From Oscillospiraceae bacterium (lineage in GTDB: Bacteria > Bacillota > Clostridia > Oscillospirales > Oscillospiraceae), in contig SVLI01000002.1 in NCBI GenBank assembly GCA_015068035.1, forward strand, positions 186,001-250,000: DNA of 64,000 nucleotides. The letters run 5' to 3'. Made by a program: the position numbers and the translations under genes. Under the pieces are notes generated by a model. It saw only the letters and a list, made by a program, of their open reading frames with translations, was not told where the DNA came from and did no database searches. Positions within the stretch are counted from its first letter, which is position 1; each line of letters opens with the position of its first letter. Positions 17,251-26,184 of this stretch are shown in pieces.

Positions 17251-17962
17251 TCCGCTTCTCCGCGATCAGCAGGAAGTAGCCCACATCGGGCGGCAGCTTG
17301 CAATCCGGCAGGCAGTTGCCGTGCTCGGCAAAATAGTTTTCAACCGAGCCACAGTCCAAAATCGCCTGCGCTGCAAAGGCTTTGAGATCCTCCGTGCGGT
17401 CCTCAAAATGCACGACCTGCAGCTCCAGCTCGTCCAGAAGCAGGGCAAGCCCGTCCAGCACCAGCGCGCCGTCCTGGCAATAGGGCGAGGGCAGCTTGCT
17501 GCCGTTTTCGCAGTCGCCGTCCGAGCGCGGCTTGAGATAGAGATCCATGGCGGTTGCATAGTCCTCGCGCCAGCGCTCCAGTTCCGGCACGCGGCGGTAC
17601 AGGTCGGTCATAATCAGCTTCCCGCCGGGACGCAGCATGCAATAGGCCTCGTGCATGGACTCCAGCTGCCGGTCAAGCAGACTGAAAACGCACTCCATCA
17701 GCACCGCGTCAAAGCTCCGGGAGGGAAACTCCAGCGCGGAAGCGTCCATCTTTTTGGCATCCAGTCCGCGCGCGGAAGCGGCGGCCACCGCGTTTTCATC
17801 CGTGTCCACCGCAGTCACGCACAGGGAAAACTCCTCCTGCGCCAGAAAGGCGGCCTCTCCGTCGCCGCAGCCGACATCGAGCAGCGCCGCGCCGGGCAGA
17901 ACGCCCGCCTTTTTCAGCGCGTCGCGCGTCAGATCAAGCCCGCCGGGCCGTAAAACACTCAT
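17243..17962 (-). CDS. Class I SAM-dependent methyltransferase of the molybdo-operon
   Basis: This 239-residue protein has a standard SAM-binding core: ALLDVGCGDGEAAFLA (motif I), TAVDTDENAV, and DAVLMECVFSLL in the place of the catalytic post-motif. YCMLRPGGKLIMTDLY matches the ubiE/COQ5-like group. The C-terminal part (LDGLALLLDELELQVVHFED) follows the fold. It overlaps the AMP-ligase gene and lies three bases from the C-GCAxxG-C-C gene, so it belongs to the same unit. Its substrate is unknown; a modification of the pterin cofactor or of a pathway intermediate is inferred only from context. Confidence 0.8.
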   Translation of the reverse strand: MSVLRPGGLDLTRDALKKAGVLPGAALLDVGCGDGEAAFLAQEEFSLCVTAVDTDENAVAAASARGLDAKKMDASALEFPSRSFDAVLMECVFSLLDRQLESMHEAYCMLRPGGKLIMTDLYRRVPELERWREDYATAMDLYLKPRSDGDCENGSKLPSPYCQDGALVLDGLALLLDELELQVVHFEDRTEDLKAFAAQAILDCGSVENYFAEHGNCLPDCKLPPDVGYFLLIAEKRNA

Positions 17963-17965
17963 ACC

Positions 17966-18391
17966 TTAATAATCCTCGAGCATCTGCTCCAGAATTTCCA
18001 TCGCGCCGAGCACGGGAATCGGGCAGAAGTCCAGCAGCTTGCCGCTCTCGCTGGCCTCGGCATAGCCCTCGTCCGTTCCGACGTCCACGCCGAGCAGATC
18101 ACGGCACAGGGTGGTGCCGAACTTCGCGCGGAAAGCTTCCTCAAACTGCTCGCCCAGCTCGTGCGCCTTCGCGGGATCCTCAACGGTCAGGCCGATGGCC
18201 ATCAGGCCGCCGGTCACGCCGCCGCAAACCTCGCCCATCATCATGCCGCCGCCAAAGCAGCGCGCAATGCGGTTGGTCTCGTCCACATCATAGCCGGTTT
18301 TCTCGGAAAAGCGCGCGAGCGTGCACTGGCAGCAGTTTCCGCCGTTGGCAAAAAACTGGGTGATTTCCTCTTTTGTCGGTCTCGGTTTCAT
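17966..18391 (-). CDS. C-GCAxxG-C-C family redox protein
   Basis: A 141-residue cysteine-rich protein of the C_GCAxxG_C_C family. The set includes NCCQCTLARF near the N-terminus, RCFGGGMMMGEVCGGVTGG in the middle and FGTTLCRDLL and DFCPIP behind. The middle is the family's signature in degenerate form, with VT where CA is usual. Members probably bind an iron-sulfur cluster or carry a redox-active disulfide; no member's function is known to me. The ribosome site lies in the end of the upstream zinc-ribbon gene, showing tight coupling. Confidence 0.8.
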   Translation of the reverse strand: MKPRPTKEEITQFFANGGNCCQCTLARFSEKTGYDVDETNRIARCFGGGMMMGEVCGGVTGGLMAIGLTVEDPAKAHELGEQFEEAFRAKFGTTLCRDLLGVDVGTDEGYAEASESGKLLDFCPIPVLGAMEILEQMLEDY

Positions 18392-18392
18392 A

Positions 18393-18587
18393 TTATTTAT
18401 CCTCCATCAATATTTCTACCTCAGCCATGCGGCCGAGGGCCAGTTCCTTTGTAATCAGAACGCGTCCGCATTCCGGGCAGGTCGGAACCTCGTGCCCGAA
18501 GGAGCGTCCCATATAGCTAAAAACAACTTTTTTCATTTCCAGCGCTGCGCCGCACTTCGCGCATTTCCAGTTCTGCTCTCCGTTCAC
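18393..18587 (-). CDS. Small zinc-ribbon redox protein (DVU_1557-type)
   Basis: A 64-residue protein with two CxxC knuckles, WKCAKCG and PTCPECG, separated by an aromatic-rich strand pair, much like a rubredoxin or zinc ribbon. The start is GTG 18587: AGGAGG lies seven bases upstream, and the GTGA overlaps the stop of the upstream flavin protein gene by four bases. It is too small to be an enzyme and may carry electrons or stabilise the flavin/iron-sulfur partner. It is easy to miss because of its size and GTG start. Confidence 0.75.
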   Translation of the reverse strand: MNGEQNWKCAKCGAALEMKKVVFSYMGRSFGHEVPTCPECGRVLITKELALGRMAEVEILMEDK

Positions 18588-20812
18588 GGCTGCGCCTCCT
18601 CTCCAAAACGCATCCGGTGGCAATAAGCGTCCAAAATCCGGTATGCGCCGTTCTCCTCCCGGTATTCCACCCAGTAGGTCAGAACTTTTTTCGTCAGACT
18701 TGCAAGATAGCGCCCCTCGCCGTCCGTGAAGCGTCCGTTCTCCTGTTCGGATACATGGATGCACTCCTTCACGTCCTCGTCGGAGATCAGGCGGCTTTCC
18801 ATCTCACGCCGGACTTCGGCGTCGACGAGAAGCGAAATGTTCTCCCACGCCGCGTGGGGAACGCGCGGATATTCCATACCCATCATCTCCATGGCCGACG
18901 CCTTGACTTTCAGGCGGTTGGCCTTCTTTTCGCTGATTGTGAAGCGTTCATCGCAAGCTCCGAACGCTGTTTCCAGAATGTGCCGGCAGGGTTTCCCCTT
19001 TTCCAGAAAGACCTCGCGGCAGTTCGCGCAGTAGACAATGTACGGCAAATCCGTCTGCTCAATCTGCTGCTGCACCACATGGTCATAAAGCGCGCTGTTT
19101 GCCGTGCGGATATGTCCGCCCCAGCCGCAGCAGCGTCCCGCCTCCGGCAGCTCGGAAAGCTCCGTGCCGCTTTGCCGTGCAAGCGCGCGCACGGCGCGGC
19201 GGAGTCCGTCATCCCGCCGGGCAGAGCAGGGGTCAAAGATCGCGGCGCTCTCAAAAGATGCCGTGAGCTTCAGATCATCCTGCCCAAGCAGGAGCTCGTA
19301 AACCGAAACGGTCTCAATCTCCGGCGTGAAGCGCGAAAGCATATCGGCACAGCTTGCGCAGGCGGTGACAAGCACCGGCTTGCCCAGGCTTTCCCATGCC
19401 GCACGCAGACGCGCGGTGTTCTCTTCCCAAAGCTTTTGCTCGCCCGCCCACCAGGCGCTCGCGCCGCAGCAGCCGAGGATGATGCCGGTGTTTTCCCCCT
19501 TGCTCAGCGCAGCAAAGGCCGCGATCGTCTGTTCAGGAAGCGACGCGGGAAGCTGGCAGCCCGGGAAGAAGGCATAGCGGCAGTTTTCTCCGTCCTTTGA
19601 CGCCGCGAGGAAGGCCTCGTTCGACGCAAAGGCAAGGTCGCGCAGCCAGAAATCGTGCAGCGCCGCGGGTTCAATGCCCTCCTCCACGCGCGACACGCGC
19701 GAAAGATGGAACAGCCCGCCGAGATCCACCGCCTCCGGGCATGCGCTCTTGCACCAGCCGCATTGATTGCAGGAATAGGTCTCCCGCGTCATGGTGCGGC
19801 TGGAAAGAAAATGCGGGCCTGAATCGGCGAAGATCTCCATCGCCATCTGCTCAGGCGCTTTGTGGTACTTGTCCAGAAGCGCGCAACCCTCCATGCAGCG
19901 TGCACAGTTGCACTGGAAGCAGCGCGCCGCCTCCTGCTTGGCCTCGGCCTTTGTGTAGCCGATGCCGTCCGCCGGGACGACAGCAGGGGCACTTTTTGCG
20001 CCTTTCGGCACCAGGTTGGCCGAATTGCAGCGGGACTTTTTACGTCCGCCAACGGCACGCCCCGTCTGGATCGCGCCCTCCATCAGCCGGGAAAGCTCCG
20101 GCCCCGCAGCAAGGGACTCCATCAGCGGCATGCCGCACAGCGCACCGCCCATAAAGGTTTTCTCCCGCGCGACGGTGAACAGCTCGCTGTCCCAGCCCGA
20201 AAGCAGGCCGAAATCCTCGCCACCGGCTCCGGTGGCGATGTAAACGGCCGTGAAATCACCCAGCGCATCCAGCGAGCGGACTTCCTCGCCGAAGCGAAAT
20301 TCCACCTGCTCGCGGGAGAACTGAAACGCGAAATCCTTGTCAAAGGTCTCAAAATCCGCGCGCTCACGCAGATTTCCGCCCCAGCCGGACGCGCGCTCGA
20401 ACACGGTGACGGGATATTTCTTCTGCGCCATGCACAGCGCTGCAGAAAGCCCGGCCGGGCCTGCACCGATCACCGCGACCCGCTCCTGCTTTTCCGGGAT
20501 GGGGAACGAATCCGGCGCTTCCCCGCCCGCAAGGCGGACGACAGCTTCCTCCAGATGCTCCAGATCCAGCGGCTCGTCACCGAGCAGACAGCGCTGGCAG
20601 CTTTCGCGGCAGGGCCGCGGGCAGAGCGCCGCGGCGACGGTGGGAAACACCACCGCCGCGCGGTACTCCCGATAGGCCGCGCTCAAACGTCCGCGGCCGA
20701 TCTTTTTCATAAAGGAACGAAGGTCCAGTCCAAAGGGACAGGCGCGGGAGCAGGGCGCCGGCGCGTCATGTATGCAGTTTTCCACAAAGGCCGTTGCCTG
20801 CGTCTGTTCCAT
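18584..20812 (-). CDS. FAD/iron-sulfur oxidoreductase with CCG domain, probable electron partner of the aldehyde oxidoreductase
   Basis: This 742-residue modular protein begins with a GltD-like cysteine-rich region (CSRACPFGLD, LCPRPCRESCQRCLL). A dinucleotide loop for FAD follows (VAVIGAGPAGLSAALCM, about 112-128), but the second nucleotide domain looks shortened. Two iron-sulfur motifs come next (CFQCNCARCMEGC, CNQCGWCKSACP). The second half is HdrB/GlpC-like, with ILGCCGASAWW and GRCCGWGG. The design suggests electron transfer between the molybdenum enzyme and a ferredoxin, quinone or thiol carrier. It is 50 bases after the oxidoreductase gene in the same operon. Confidence 0.8.
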   Translation of the reverse strand: MEQTQATAFVENCIHDAPAPCSRACPFGLDLRSFMKKIGRGRLSAAYREYRAAVVFPTVAAALCPRPCRESCQRCLLGDEPLDLEHLEEAVVRLAGGEAPDSFPIPEKQERVAVIGAGPAGLSAALCMAQKKYPVTVFERASGWGGNLRERADFETFDKDFAFQFSREQVEFRFGEEVRSLDALGDFTAVYIATGAGGEDFGLLSGWDSELFTVAREKTFMGGALCGMPLMESLAAGPELSRLMEGAIQTGRAVGGRKKSRCNSANLVPKGAKSAPAVVPADGIGYTKAEAKQEAARCFQCNCARCMEGCALLDKYHKAPEQMAMEIFADSGPHFLSSRTMTRETYSCNQCGWCKSACPEAVDLGGLFHLSRVSRVEEGIEPAALHDFWLRDLAFASNEAFLAASKDGENCRYAFFPGCQLPASLPEQTIAAFAALSKGENTGIILGCCGASAWWAGEQKLWEENTARLRAAWESLGKPVLVTACASCADMLSRFTPEIETVSVYELLLGQDDLKLTASFESAAIFDPCSARRDDGLRRAVRALARQSGTELSELPEAGRCCGWGGHIRTANSALYDHVVQQQIEQTDLPYIVYCANCREVFLEKGKPCRHILETAFGACDERFTISEKKANRLKVKASAMEMMGMEYPRVPHAAWENISLLVDAEVRREMESRLISDEDVKECIHVSEQENGRFTDGEGRYLASLTKKVLTYWVEYREENGAYRILDAYCHRMRFGEEAQP

Positions 20813-20862
20813 ACCTGTCCCTCCTTCGGACTGAACCGGATTGTAAAATGACTGCTTAAAGC

Positions 20863-23715
20863 TTACAGCGGATGGCTGGCGATCTCATCCATCGCGTCGT
20901 CGAGGTCAGAGCCGAGGTAGTACTTCTCGGGCTTGAGCTCCTTGCCTTCCTGCTTGGCAGCCCAGGCAGCCTTGACCTTGTCGGGCGTGGCGGGCAGCTC
21001 GTAGATGCGGCAGCCCGTGGCGTCCTTGATGGCGTTGATAACCGCCATGTGGCCGGAGGACTGGAAGACCTCGGTGCAGCCGGAGGAACCGAAAGCGCCG
21101 AACTCGCCGCGCGGCGTCTCCAGATATTCCACGCGGATGTCGTCCGGGATATCCTGAATCTGCGGGATGCCGCAGGCGATCATGTTCTTGTGCTTGTTGA
21201 TGTCCTGATAATCCTCGCTCAGCGCGAAGCCGATGGAGTGGGAAATGCCGCCGTAGGCCTGGCCGTCAACCGCCAGACGGTTGCCGACGACGCCGATGTC
21301 AACGCAGGAAGCATAGCGCAGAACCTTCGTCTTGCCGGTGTTCACGTCAACCTCGACCAGAGAGGCGTTCACGCCGTACATCCACTCGGCGTCCTTGTCG
21401 CCCTCGCCCGTGTTCGGATCGAGGCCGGGATCGACCTTGCCCATGTTGTCCACGTGGCCGACGTACTTGGTCGGGATGCCCTCGGCGACCATCTCGTCAT
21501 AGGTGCGGAAGCTGCCGTCGGCCTTCTTCATGGCGGCGATGAGCAGGTCTGCCGCGGCCTTGACCGCGCGGCCGTTCATGATGTGGCTTCTGCTCGCCGC
21601 GGCGACGCCGCTATCCGGGCAGCGGTGGGAGTCGTTCATGACCAGACGGATCTGCTCGGGCTTCACGCCGAGCTCCTCAAGCGCCTTGACCGTGACGGTC
21701 AGGGTGCCGATGTCGCCGCCCTGGCCCATGTCTTCCCAGGTGTTGTAAACGGCGATGTCACCGTTGGGCAGCAGCTCAAGCGCGTTCTCGGCCTGATCCC
21801 ACATACCCAGCGTGCACAGGAAGCCGCCCATGCCGATGCCGACGCCGAGGTGACGGCCCTCGGCCTTGCCCTTCTCGGCCTCCGCCTTGAACTCGTCGTA
21901 ATGCGGTTTGAGCATCTCCATAAGCTTCTTGTAGACATGCAGCTTGTAGGGACGGCTGTTGAGCGTGGTATCGCCCTCTTCGGCGAGGTTCTTGTAGCGG
22001 AACTCCCAGGGATCCATGCCGACCTTCTCGGCGAGCATATCCATCAGCGCCTCGGAGAAGGTGTAAACCTGCGGGGCACCGAAGCCGCGGTAAGCGGCGT
22101 TGAAGGCGTGGTTGGAAACGCCGGCGCGCGCAAGCGCCTTCACGTTGGGGATGGAATAGCCGTGGAAGGGCACGGAGATGAGGTTGTTCATGATCTTGCT
22201 GGCCATACCGGCATAGGCGCCGTGGTCGAGGCCCAGATCGTATTCCAGCGCGAGGAGCTTGCCGTTCTCATCGCAGGCGAGCTTGGCGTTGGTGAAGGTG
22301 GCGGAGCGCTTGCCGGAAACGTGCAGGAACTCCTCATAGCTCAGGGACAGGCTGACCGGGATGCCCAGGGTCTGCACAGCGGTGGCCGTGAGCGCATAGG
22401 TGTTGGCCGTAACGGCGTAACCGAAGGAACCGCCGACGGGGTTGCAGATCAGACGCAGCTTCTCGATCGGGATGCCGCAGGCCTGCGCGATGGACTCTCT
22501 GCCCTCGCCGACGGCCTGGGTCTTGCACTGGATGACAACGTTGCCCTCGAGGTCATAGTAACCCTGGCAGATGTCGGGCTCGATGGGCAGGTGGGGCTCA
22601 CGCTGGGAGTGGAAGGAACCCTCGACCACGTAGGCCGCATTTTCAAACACATCCGCGGGATCCTCGCCCTTGAGCAGCGGCGCCTCCATGTAGGAGTTCG
22701 GGCTGGTCTCGTGCATCTGGATGGCGTTGGGCGTGACCGCCTCGGGGAAGGTGAAGTAGGTCGGCAGGGGCTCAAGAATCTGCTTGACGGCCGCGGCCGC
22801 AGCTCTGGCGTGCTCGCGGGTGTCCGCCGCGACCAGCGCGACCACGTCGCCCTTGCGGCAGACCTTCTTGTCCGCAATAACCGGGAAGGGAGGCGTAGAG
22901 GTGCCCTTCCAGCGCGCCACGATGGGGGGCGTGTCAACACAGTTGTTGCCCTTGACGTCGGCAGCGGTCATGACCTTGATGACGCCGGGCATCTTCTCGG
23001 CGACAGAGATGTCGATCTCCTTGATGTTGGCATGGGGCAGCTCGGCGAGCGTGACGGCCAGATATGCCGTTCCGCCGGGCATCTTCATCGCGATGTCATC
23101 GCCATAGTCCATCAGACCGGTGACCTTCGCAACAGCCGTGGGACGCGGACGCTTCGAACCGTAGATGTCCTTCTCCTCGTCGGCGTTATAGGTGATGTCC
23201 GCCATGGTGGCTTCGCCGCGCATCACCTTCGCCGCCGCCATAACGGCGTCCACGATGGGCTTATAGCCCGTGCAGCGGCAGACGTTGTGGTTCTTCTGGA
23301 ACCAGTCGCGGACTTCTTCTCTGCTCGGGTTTTTGTTCTTCAGGAGCAGCGCATAGGAAGAGATGATAAAGCCGGGGCTGCAGAAGCCGCACTGCGCGCT
23401 TCCGTAAGTGATCCAGGCCTGCTGCAGAGGATGCAGGTGCTGAGGCGTTCCGATGCCCTCAATCGTGGTGATCTCGCTGAATTCCTCCACGTCCTTGATT
23501 CTCTTGACGCAGGAGCGGATGAGTTCGCCGTTGAGCACCACCGAGCAGGCGCCGCAGATGCCCTGTGCGCAGCCGACTTTCGTGCCCGTCAGGCCCAGCC
23601 GACGCAGAACATCAGAGAGTCTGTCCTTTGCAGGCTCACAGACCACCTGTCTGTCCACCCCGTTGATGATGAGGTGTATGCGCTCATACTTTCTGACTTC
23701 TTCGCTTGGATTCAT
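20863..23715 (-). CDS. Molybdopterin-dependent aldehyde oxidoreductase (Mop type)
   Basis: This single-chain, 950-residue molybdenum hydroxylase oxidises aldehydes (or hydroxylates heterocycles) with water as oxygen source. The plant-type 2Fe-2S site uses C49, C54, C57 and C69. The second 2Fe-2S site uses C109, C112, C146 and C148 (CGFCSPGF, CRCTGY). The molybdenum-binding domains follow with no FAD domain, as in Desulfovibrio Mop (about 907 residues). The catalytic base is probably Glu882 in SSGCTEVF. GGAGG lies before the ATG. It is the structural enzyme of the operon, with its maturation genes on both sides. The true substrate is unknown. Confidence 0.9.
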   Translation of the reverse strand: MNPSEEVRKYERIHLIINGVDRQVVCEPAKDRLSDVLRRLGLTGTKVGCAQGICGACSVVLNGELIRSCVKRIKDVEEFSEITTIEGIGTPQHLHPLQQAWITYGSAQCGFCSPGFIISSYALLLKNKNPSREEVRDWFQKNHNVCRCTGYKPIVDAVMAAAKVMRGEATMADITYNADEEKDIYGSKRPRPTAVAKVTGLMDYGDDIAMKMPGGTAYLAVTLAELPHANIKEIDISVAEKMPGVIKVMTAADVKGNNCVDTPPIVARWKGTSTPPFPVIADKKVCRKGDVVALVAADTREHARAAAAAVKQILEPLPTYFTFPEAVTPNAIQMHETSPNSYMEAPLLKGEDPADVFENAAYVVEGSFHSQREPHLPIEPDICQGYYDLEGNVVIQCKTQAVGEGRESIAQACGIPIEKLRLICNPVGGSFGYAVTANTYALTATAVQTLGIPVSLSLSYEEFLHVSGKRSATFTNAKLACDENGKLLALEYDLGLDHGAYAGMASKIMNNLISVPFHGYSIPNVKALARAGVSNHAFNAAYRGFGAPQVYTFSEALMDMLAEKVGMDPWEFRYKNLAEEGDTTLNSRPYKLHVYKKLMEMLKPHYDEFKAEAEKGKAEGRHLGVGIGMGGFLCTLGMWDQAENALELLPNGDIAVYNTWEDMGQGGDIGTLTVTVKALEELGVKPEQIRLVMNDSHRCPDSGVAAASRSHIMNGRAVKAAADLLIAAMKKADGSFRTYDEMVAEGIPTKYVGHVDNMGKVDPGLDPNTGEGDKDAEWMYGVNASLVEVDVNTGKTKVLRYASCVDIGVVGNRLAVDGQAYGGISHSIGFALSEDYQDINKHKNMIACGIPQIQDIPDDIRVEYLETPRGEFGAFGSSGCTEVFQSSGHMAVINAIKDATGCRIYELPATPDKVKAAWAAKQEGKELKPEKYYLGSDLDDAMDEIASHPL

Positions 23716-23755
23716 TGATTTTCCTCCTTATATGCTTTTACGTAAATTTCTTATT

Positions 23756-25099
23756 TCAACGCCGATGAAGTGCCTTTCCCTCCGCGCTTGTCAGGTTATA
23801 AGCGCAAAAGGGGATCAGCCTTCCATCGGGAGATAACACATGAACATAACAGTTTTGCAGCCGTTCCAGATCCAGATTCCAGGCGTCCTGAAACGCCATC
23901 GCAGACAGGGAGAAGCGCCTGTGTTTGAGCAGATAGAGCATTCCGTCCAACCCGTCAAGATCGGCGGGCGGAGCTTCCGCCTCCGGCACCGCGCCGCCCC
24001 AGCGGCGGGACACCGTATCCCGCGCCTTTTCCACCGCCGTGCGCGGGTTCAGCGCCTCGCTCCCGTCCTCTTCCCTGTCCTCACCGCAGCAACAGCAGGA
24101 TGAGCGGGGGCTGACATTCTCCACCGTGCCGTCCGGCCGGAGCAGATAGTTGCAGCTGAAGGAGCACAGCGGATGTTCGGCCGTTCCGCCGAGGAAGTCC
24201 TCCGCCGAAAATGCGCCGCGTGTCTGCGCTTCGATCTCCCGGCAAAGCCGCGGGAGCGTAACGCGCTTTTCCGGCGCGCCCGGATAGCGGCCAAAATAGC
24301 TCATCGGCTGGAAGTGGACACCGCGCACAGCGGGCAGACGCTCCATCGCAAAGCGGATGATTTCGCCCACCTGATCGAGGTTGACGCCCATGGCCAGCGT
24401 CGGCGTCAGCACAACGCCGAGCTGCGCGGCAGCGCAGTTTTGTACCGCGCGGCATTTTTCCTCAAACAGCGGCTTGCCCCGCAGCGCGATATACGGCGCA
24501 TCGTCCACGCCGTCAAACTGCAGGAAAACGCAGCTGAGACCCGCCGCTTTCAGCTTCGCGGCATAATCCGGCTCGCGCGCAAGGCGCAGGCCGTTGGTGT
24601 TGAGCTGAAAAAAAGAAAAACCTTTTTCCCGCCCGAGGCGGATGATCTCCGGCAGATCGTCCCGCACCGTCGGCTCGCCGCCCGAAAGCTGGATATTCGC
24701 CTTCGGCGCCAGTTCCCGAAGCCTGTCAAACCAGGCCTCAATGCTGTGCAGATCGGGGTCTGCCGTCTCCCCTCCCGCTTCTGCAAAGCAAACCGGACAG
24801 CCGAGGTTGCATCTTTGCGTAACCTCCAACAGAACGCAGCAGCTGCGCTGCCGGTGCTGCGAGCAGAGGCCGCAATCATAGGGGCAGCCGCGCTGCACGC
24901 GCTCATCGCTGAGAACCCGGGTTGCGCGGGGCGCCTTGCCCCAGCTCTGATAATCGGGTTTGCCCTCCCAGATGAGGGTTTGGAAAAAACCGTGTTCGGG
25001 ACAGGTTTTTTCCAGATATATATTGCCGTCCCGCTCCGTCCGCTGCGCGGGAATGCGCTTCAGGCAGACAGGACAAACGCTTTCGGTGTGCGGTTTCAT
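23756..25099 (-). CDS. Radical SAM protein, MJ0619-like (TrsS-type)
   Basis: This protein has 447 residues. An N-terminal knuckle (C9, C12, C33) and a CPYDCGLC motif (C72, C76, C79) followed by H and EVTQRC precede the radical SAM cysteines C97-x3-C101-x2-C104 (CNLGCPVC). SGGEPTVRDDLPEI is the SAM-binding glycine motif. The combined CPYDCGLC and EVT-CNL-CPVCFA pattern is that of MJ0619-like enzymes, which methylate the pterin of methanopterin. The C-terminus carries a CCCC run. The start is ATG 25099, overlapping the preceding stop (ATGA); GTG 25111 is too close to the ribosome site. A role in altering a pterin cofactor is inferred. Confidence 0.8.
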   Translation of the reverse strand: MKPHTESVCPVCLKRIPAQRTERDGNIYLEKTCPEHGFFQTLIWEGKPDYQSWGKAPRATRVLSDERVQRGCPYDCGLCSQHRQRSCCVLLEVTQRCNLGCPVCFAEAGGETADPDLHSIEAWFDRLRELAPKANIQLSGGEPTVRDDLPEIIRLGREKGFSFFQLNTNGLRLAREPDYAAKLKAAGLSCVFLQFDGVDDAPYIALRGKPLFEEKCRAVQNCAAAQLGVVLTPTLAMGVNLDQVGEIIRFAMERLPAVRGVHFQPMSYFGRYPGAPEKRVTLPRLCREIEAQTRGAFSAEDFLGGTAEHPLCSFSCNYLLRPDGTVENVSPRSSCCCCGEDREEDGSEALNPRTAVEKARDTVSRRWGGAVPEAEAPPADLDGLDGMLYLLKHRRFSLSAMAFQDAWNLDLERLQNCYVHVLSPDGRLIPFCAYNLTSAEGKALHRR

Positions 25100-26184
25100 A
25101 ACGCTTCGCACTCCCTTTCGCGTTCAAAGCGCTCGTACAGCGCCCGTGCTATGACGTAATACTGCTTGGCGTAGGGTTTCCGTTCCGGCTTTTGGTCGCT
25201 CGGGAAGTAACGCTCCTCCAGACTCACGCGCCGGGTTCCCTGCACCAGCTTGTCGGCAAGATAGACGACCATCGACTCGTTCCATGCCGTTTCCGTGCCG
25301 TCCTGCAAAACCATGTGATTGCCCACAACAGCGCCCAGCGCGGCATAGCCGCGTGTTGTCAGCCAGCGCGCACCCGCAAGGTCATGGCGCGGCTCTGCGC
25401 GCAGAATATCGTGAAGCATTGCGCCCGCAACGATCATCTCCCGGTTGAGCTTCACGCCGCGGCGATCGAGAATCTCCCAAAACTCATGGGCCAGCTCCGC
25501 CGTTGCGATGCAGTGCGAAAACGCCCGCTCGGGCGTTTTCGCCTCGCGCAGCAGCGCGCGGCATTCCGCCTCGTCCGGAATCGGCTTCGGCAAATCCTGC
25601 GGCAGCTTTCCCGCCGCGCCGAGCCAGACCGCGTCACGGCTGATGAGCAGCTGCGTCACGCTGCCGTAGGGCTGCGGCAATTCGAGCGCCGCTTCCGGCG
25701 CCAGCCCCGTGAGCTCCGCGCACAGCGCCCGGTTCACGGCGCTGTGCGCGATGAGCACGAGGCCCCTTGTTGAATCGTCCGTTTGGATGCTTTGCAGCGC
25801 GGCACGCGCACGCGCGCCGACGGCGCGAAAACTCTCTCCCCCCGGCGCTGCGGTATCAAACAGGTTTTCTCCGCGTTTTTCGTATTCCTCCGGCCAGCGG
25901 GCGCGGATCTCATCAAACGAAAGACCGTCCCATTCGCCCATATCGACCTCTGTAAGGCCGGGCAAAACCTGCAGCTTCGCCTGCACATGCGCTGCCGTTT
26001 CCCGGCAGCGGGCAAGCGGGCTTGTATAGATGGCCTTGCGCGGCAGCTTTTCTATGTAACGCGCCGTTTCCGCCGCCTGACGCGCCCCCTCCGCCGAGAG
26101 CGGAAGGTCCATTTGCCCCAGGCAGACGCGCTTTCCATCCGGAAAAGCCGGCTCACCGTGGCGGATTAGGTAGAGCGCGCGCAT
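25096..26184 (-). CDS. Histidine phosphatase fused to an HD domain (DVU_1552-type)
   Basis: A two-domain protein of 362 residues. The N-terminal half is a phosphoglycerate mutase-like phosphatase, with the catalytic RHG motif (YLIRHGEP) and TSPLARCRETA; a second conserved histidine lies in LIAHSAV. The C-terminal half is an HD domain, with AELAHEFWEIL, GAMLHDILRAEPRHDLAGA and GNHM. Alpha-ribazole phosphatase (CobC) is the nearest known phosphatase type, so a nucleotide or cofactor phosphate is a likely substrate. The gene overlaps its upstream neighbour by 19 bases and its downstream neighbour by 4. Confidence 0.8.
   Translation of the reverse strand: MRALYLIRHGEPAFPDGKRVCLGQMDLPLSAEGARQAAETARYIEKLPRKAIYTSPLARCRETAAHVQAKLQVLPGLTEVDMGEWDGLSFDEIRARWPEEYEKRGENLFDTAAPGGESFRAVGARARAALQSIQTDDSTRGLVLIAHSAVNRALCAELTGLAPEAALELPQPYGSVTQLLISRDAVWLGAAGKLPQDLPKPIPDEAECRALLREAKTPERAFSHCIATAELAHEFWEILDRRGVKLNREMIVAGAMLHDILRAEPRHDLAGARWLTTRGYAALGAVVGNHMVLQDGTETAWNESMVVYLADKLVQGTRRVSLEERYFPSDQKPERKPYAKQYYVIARALYERFERERECEAL

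Noticed and set aside
20872..23718. A 948-codon open frame opposite the molybdenum hydroxylase gene
   Set aside because: It mirrors the real gene exactly, lacks a ribosome site and family motifs, and arises from GC-rich third positions of the true gene.
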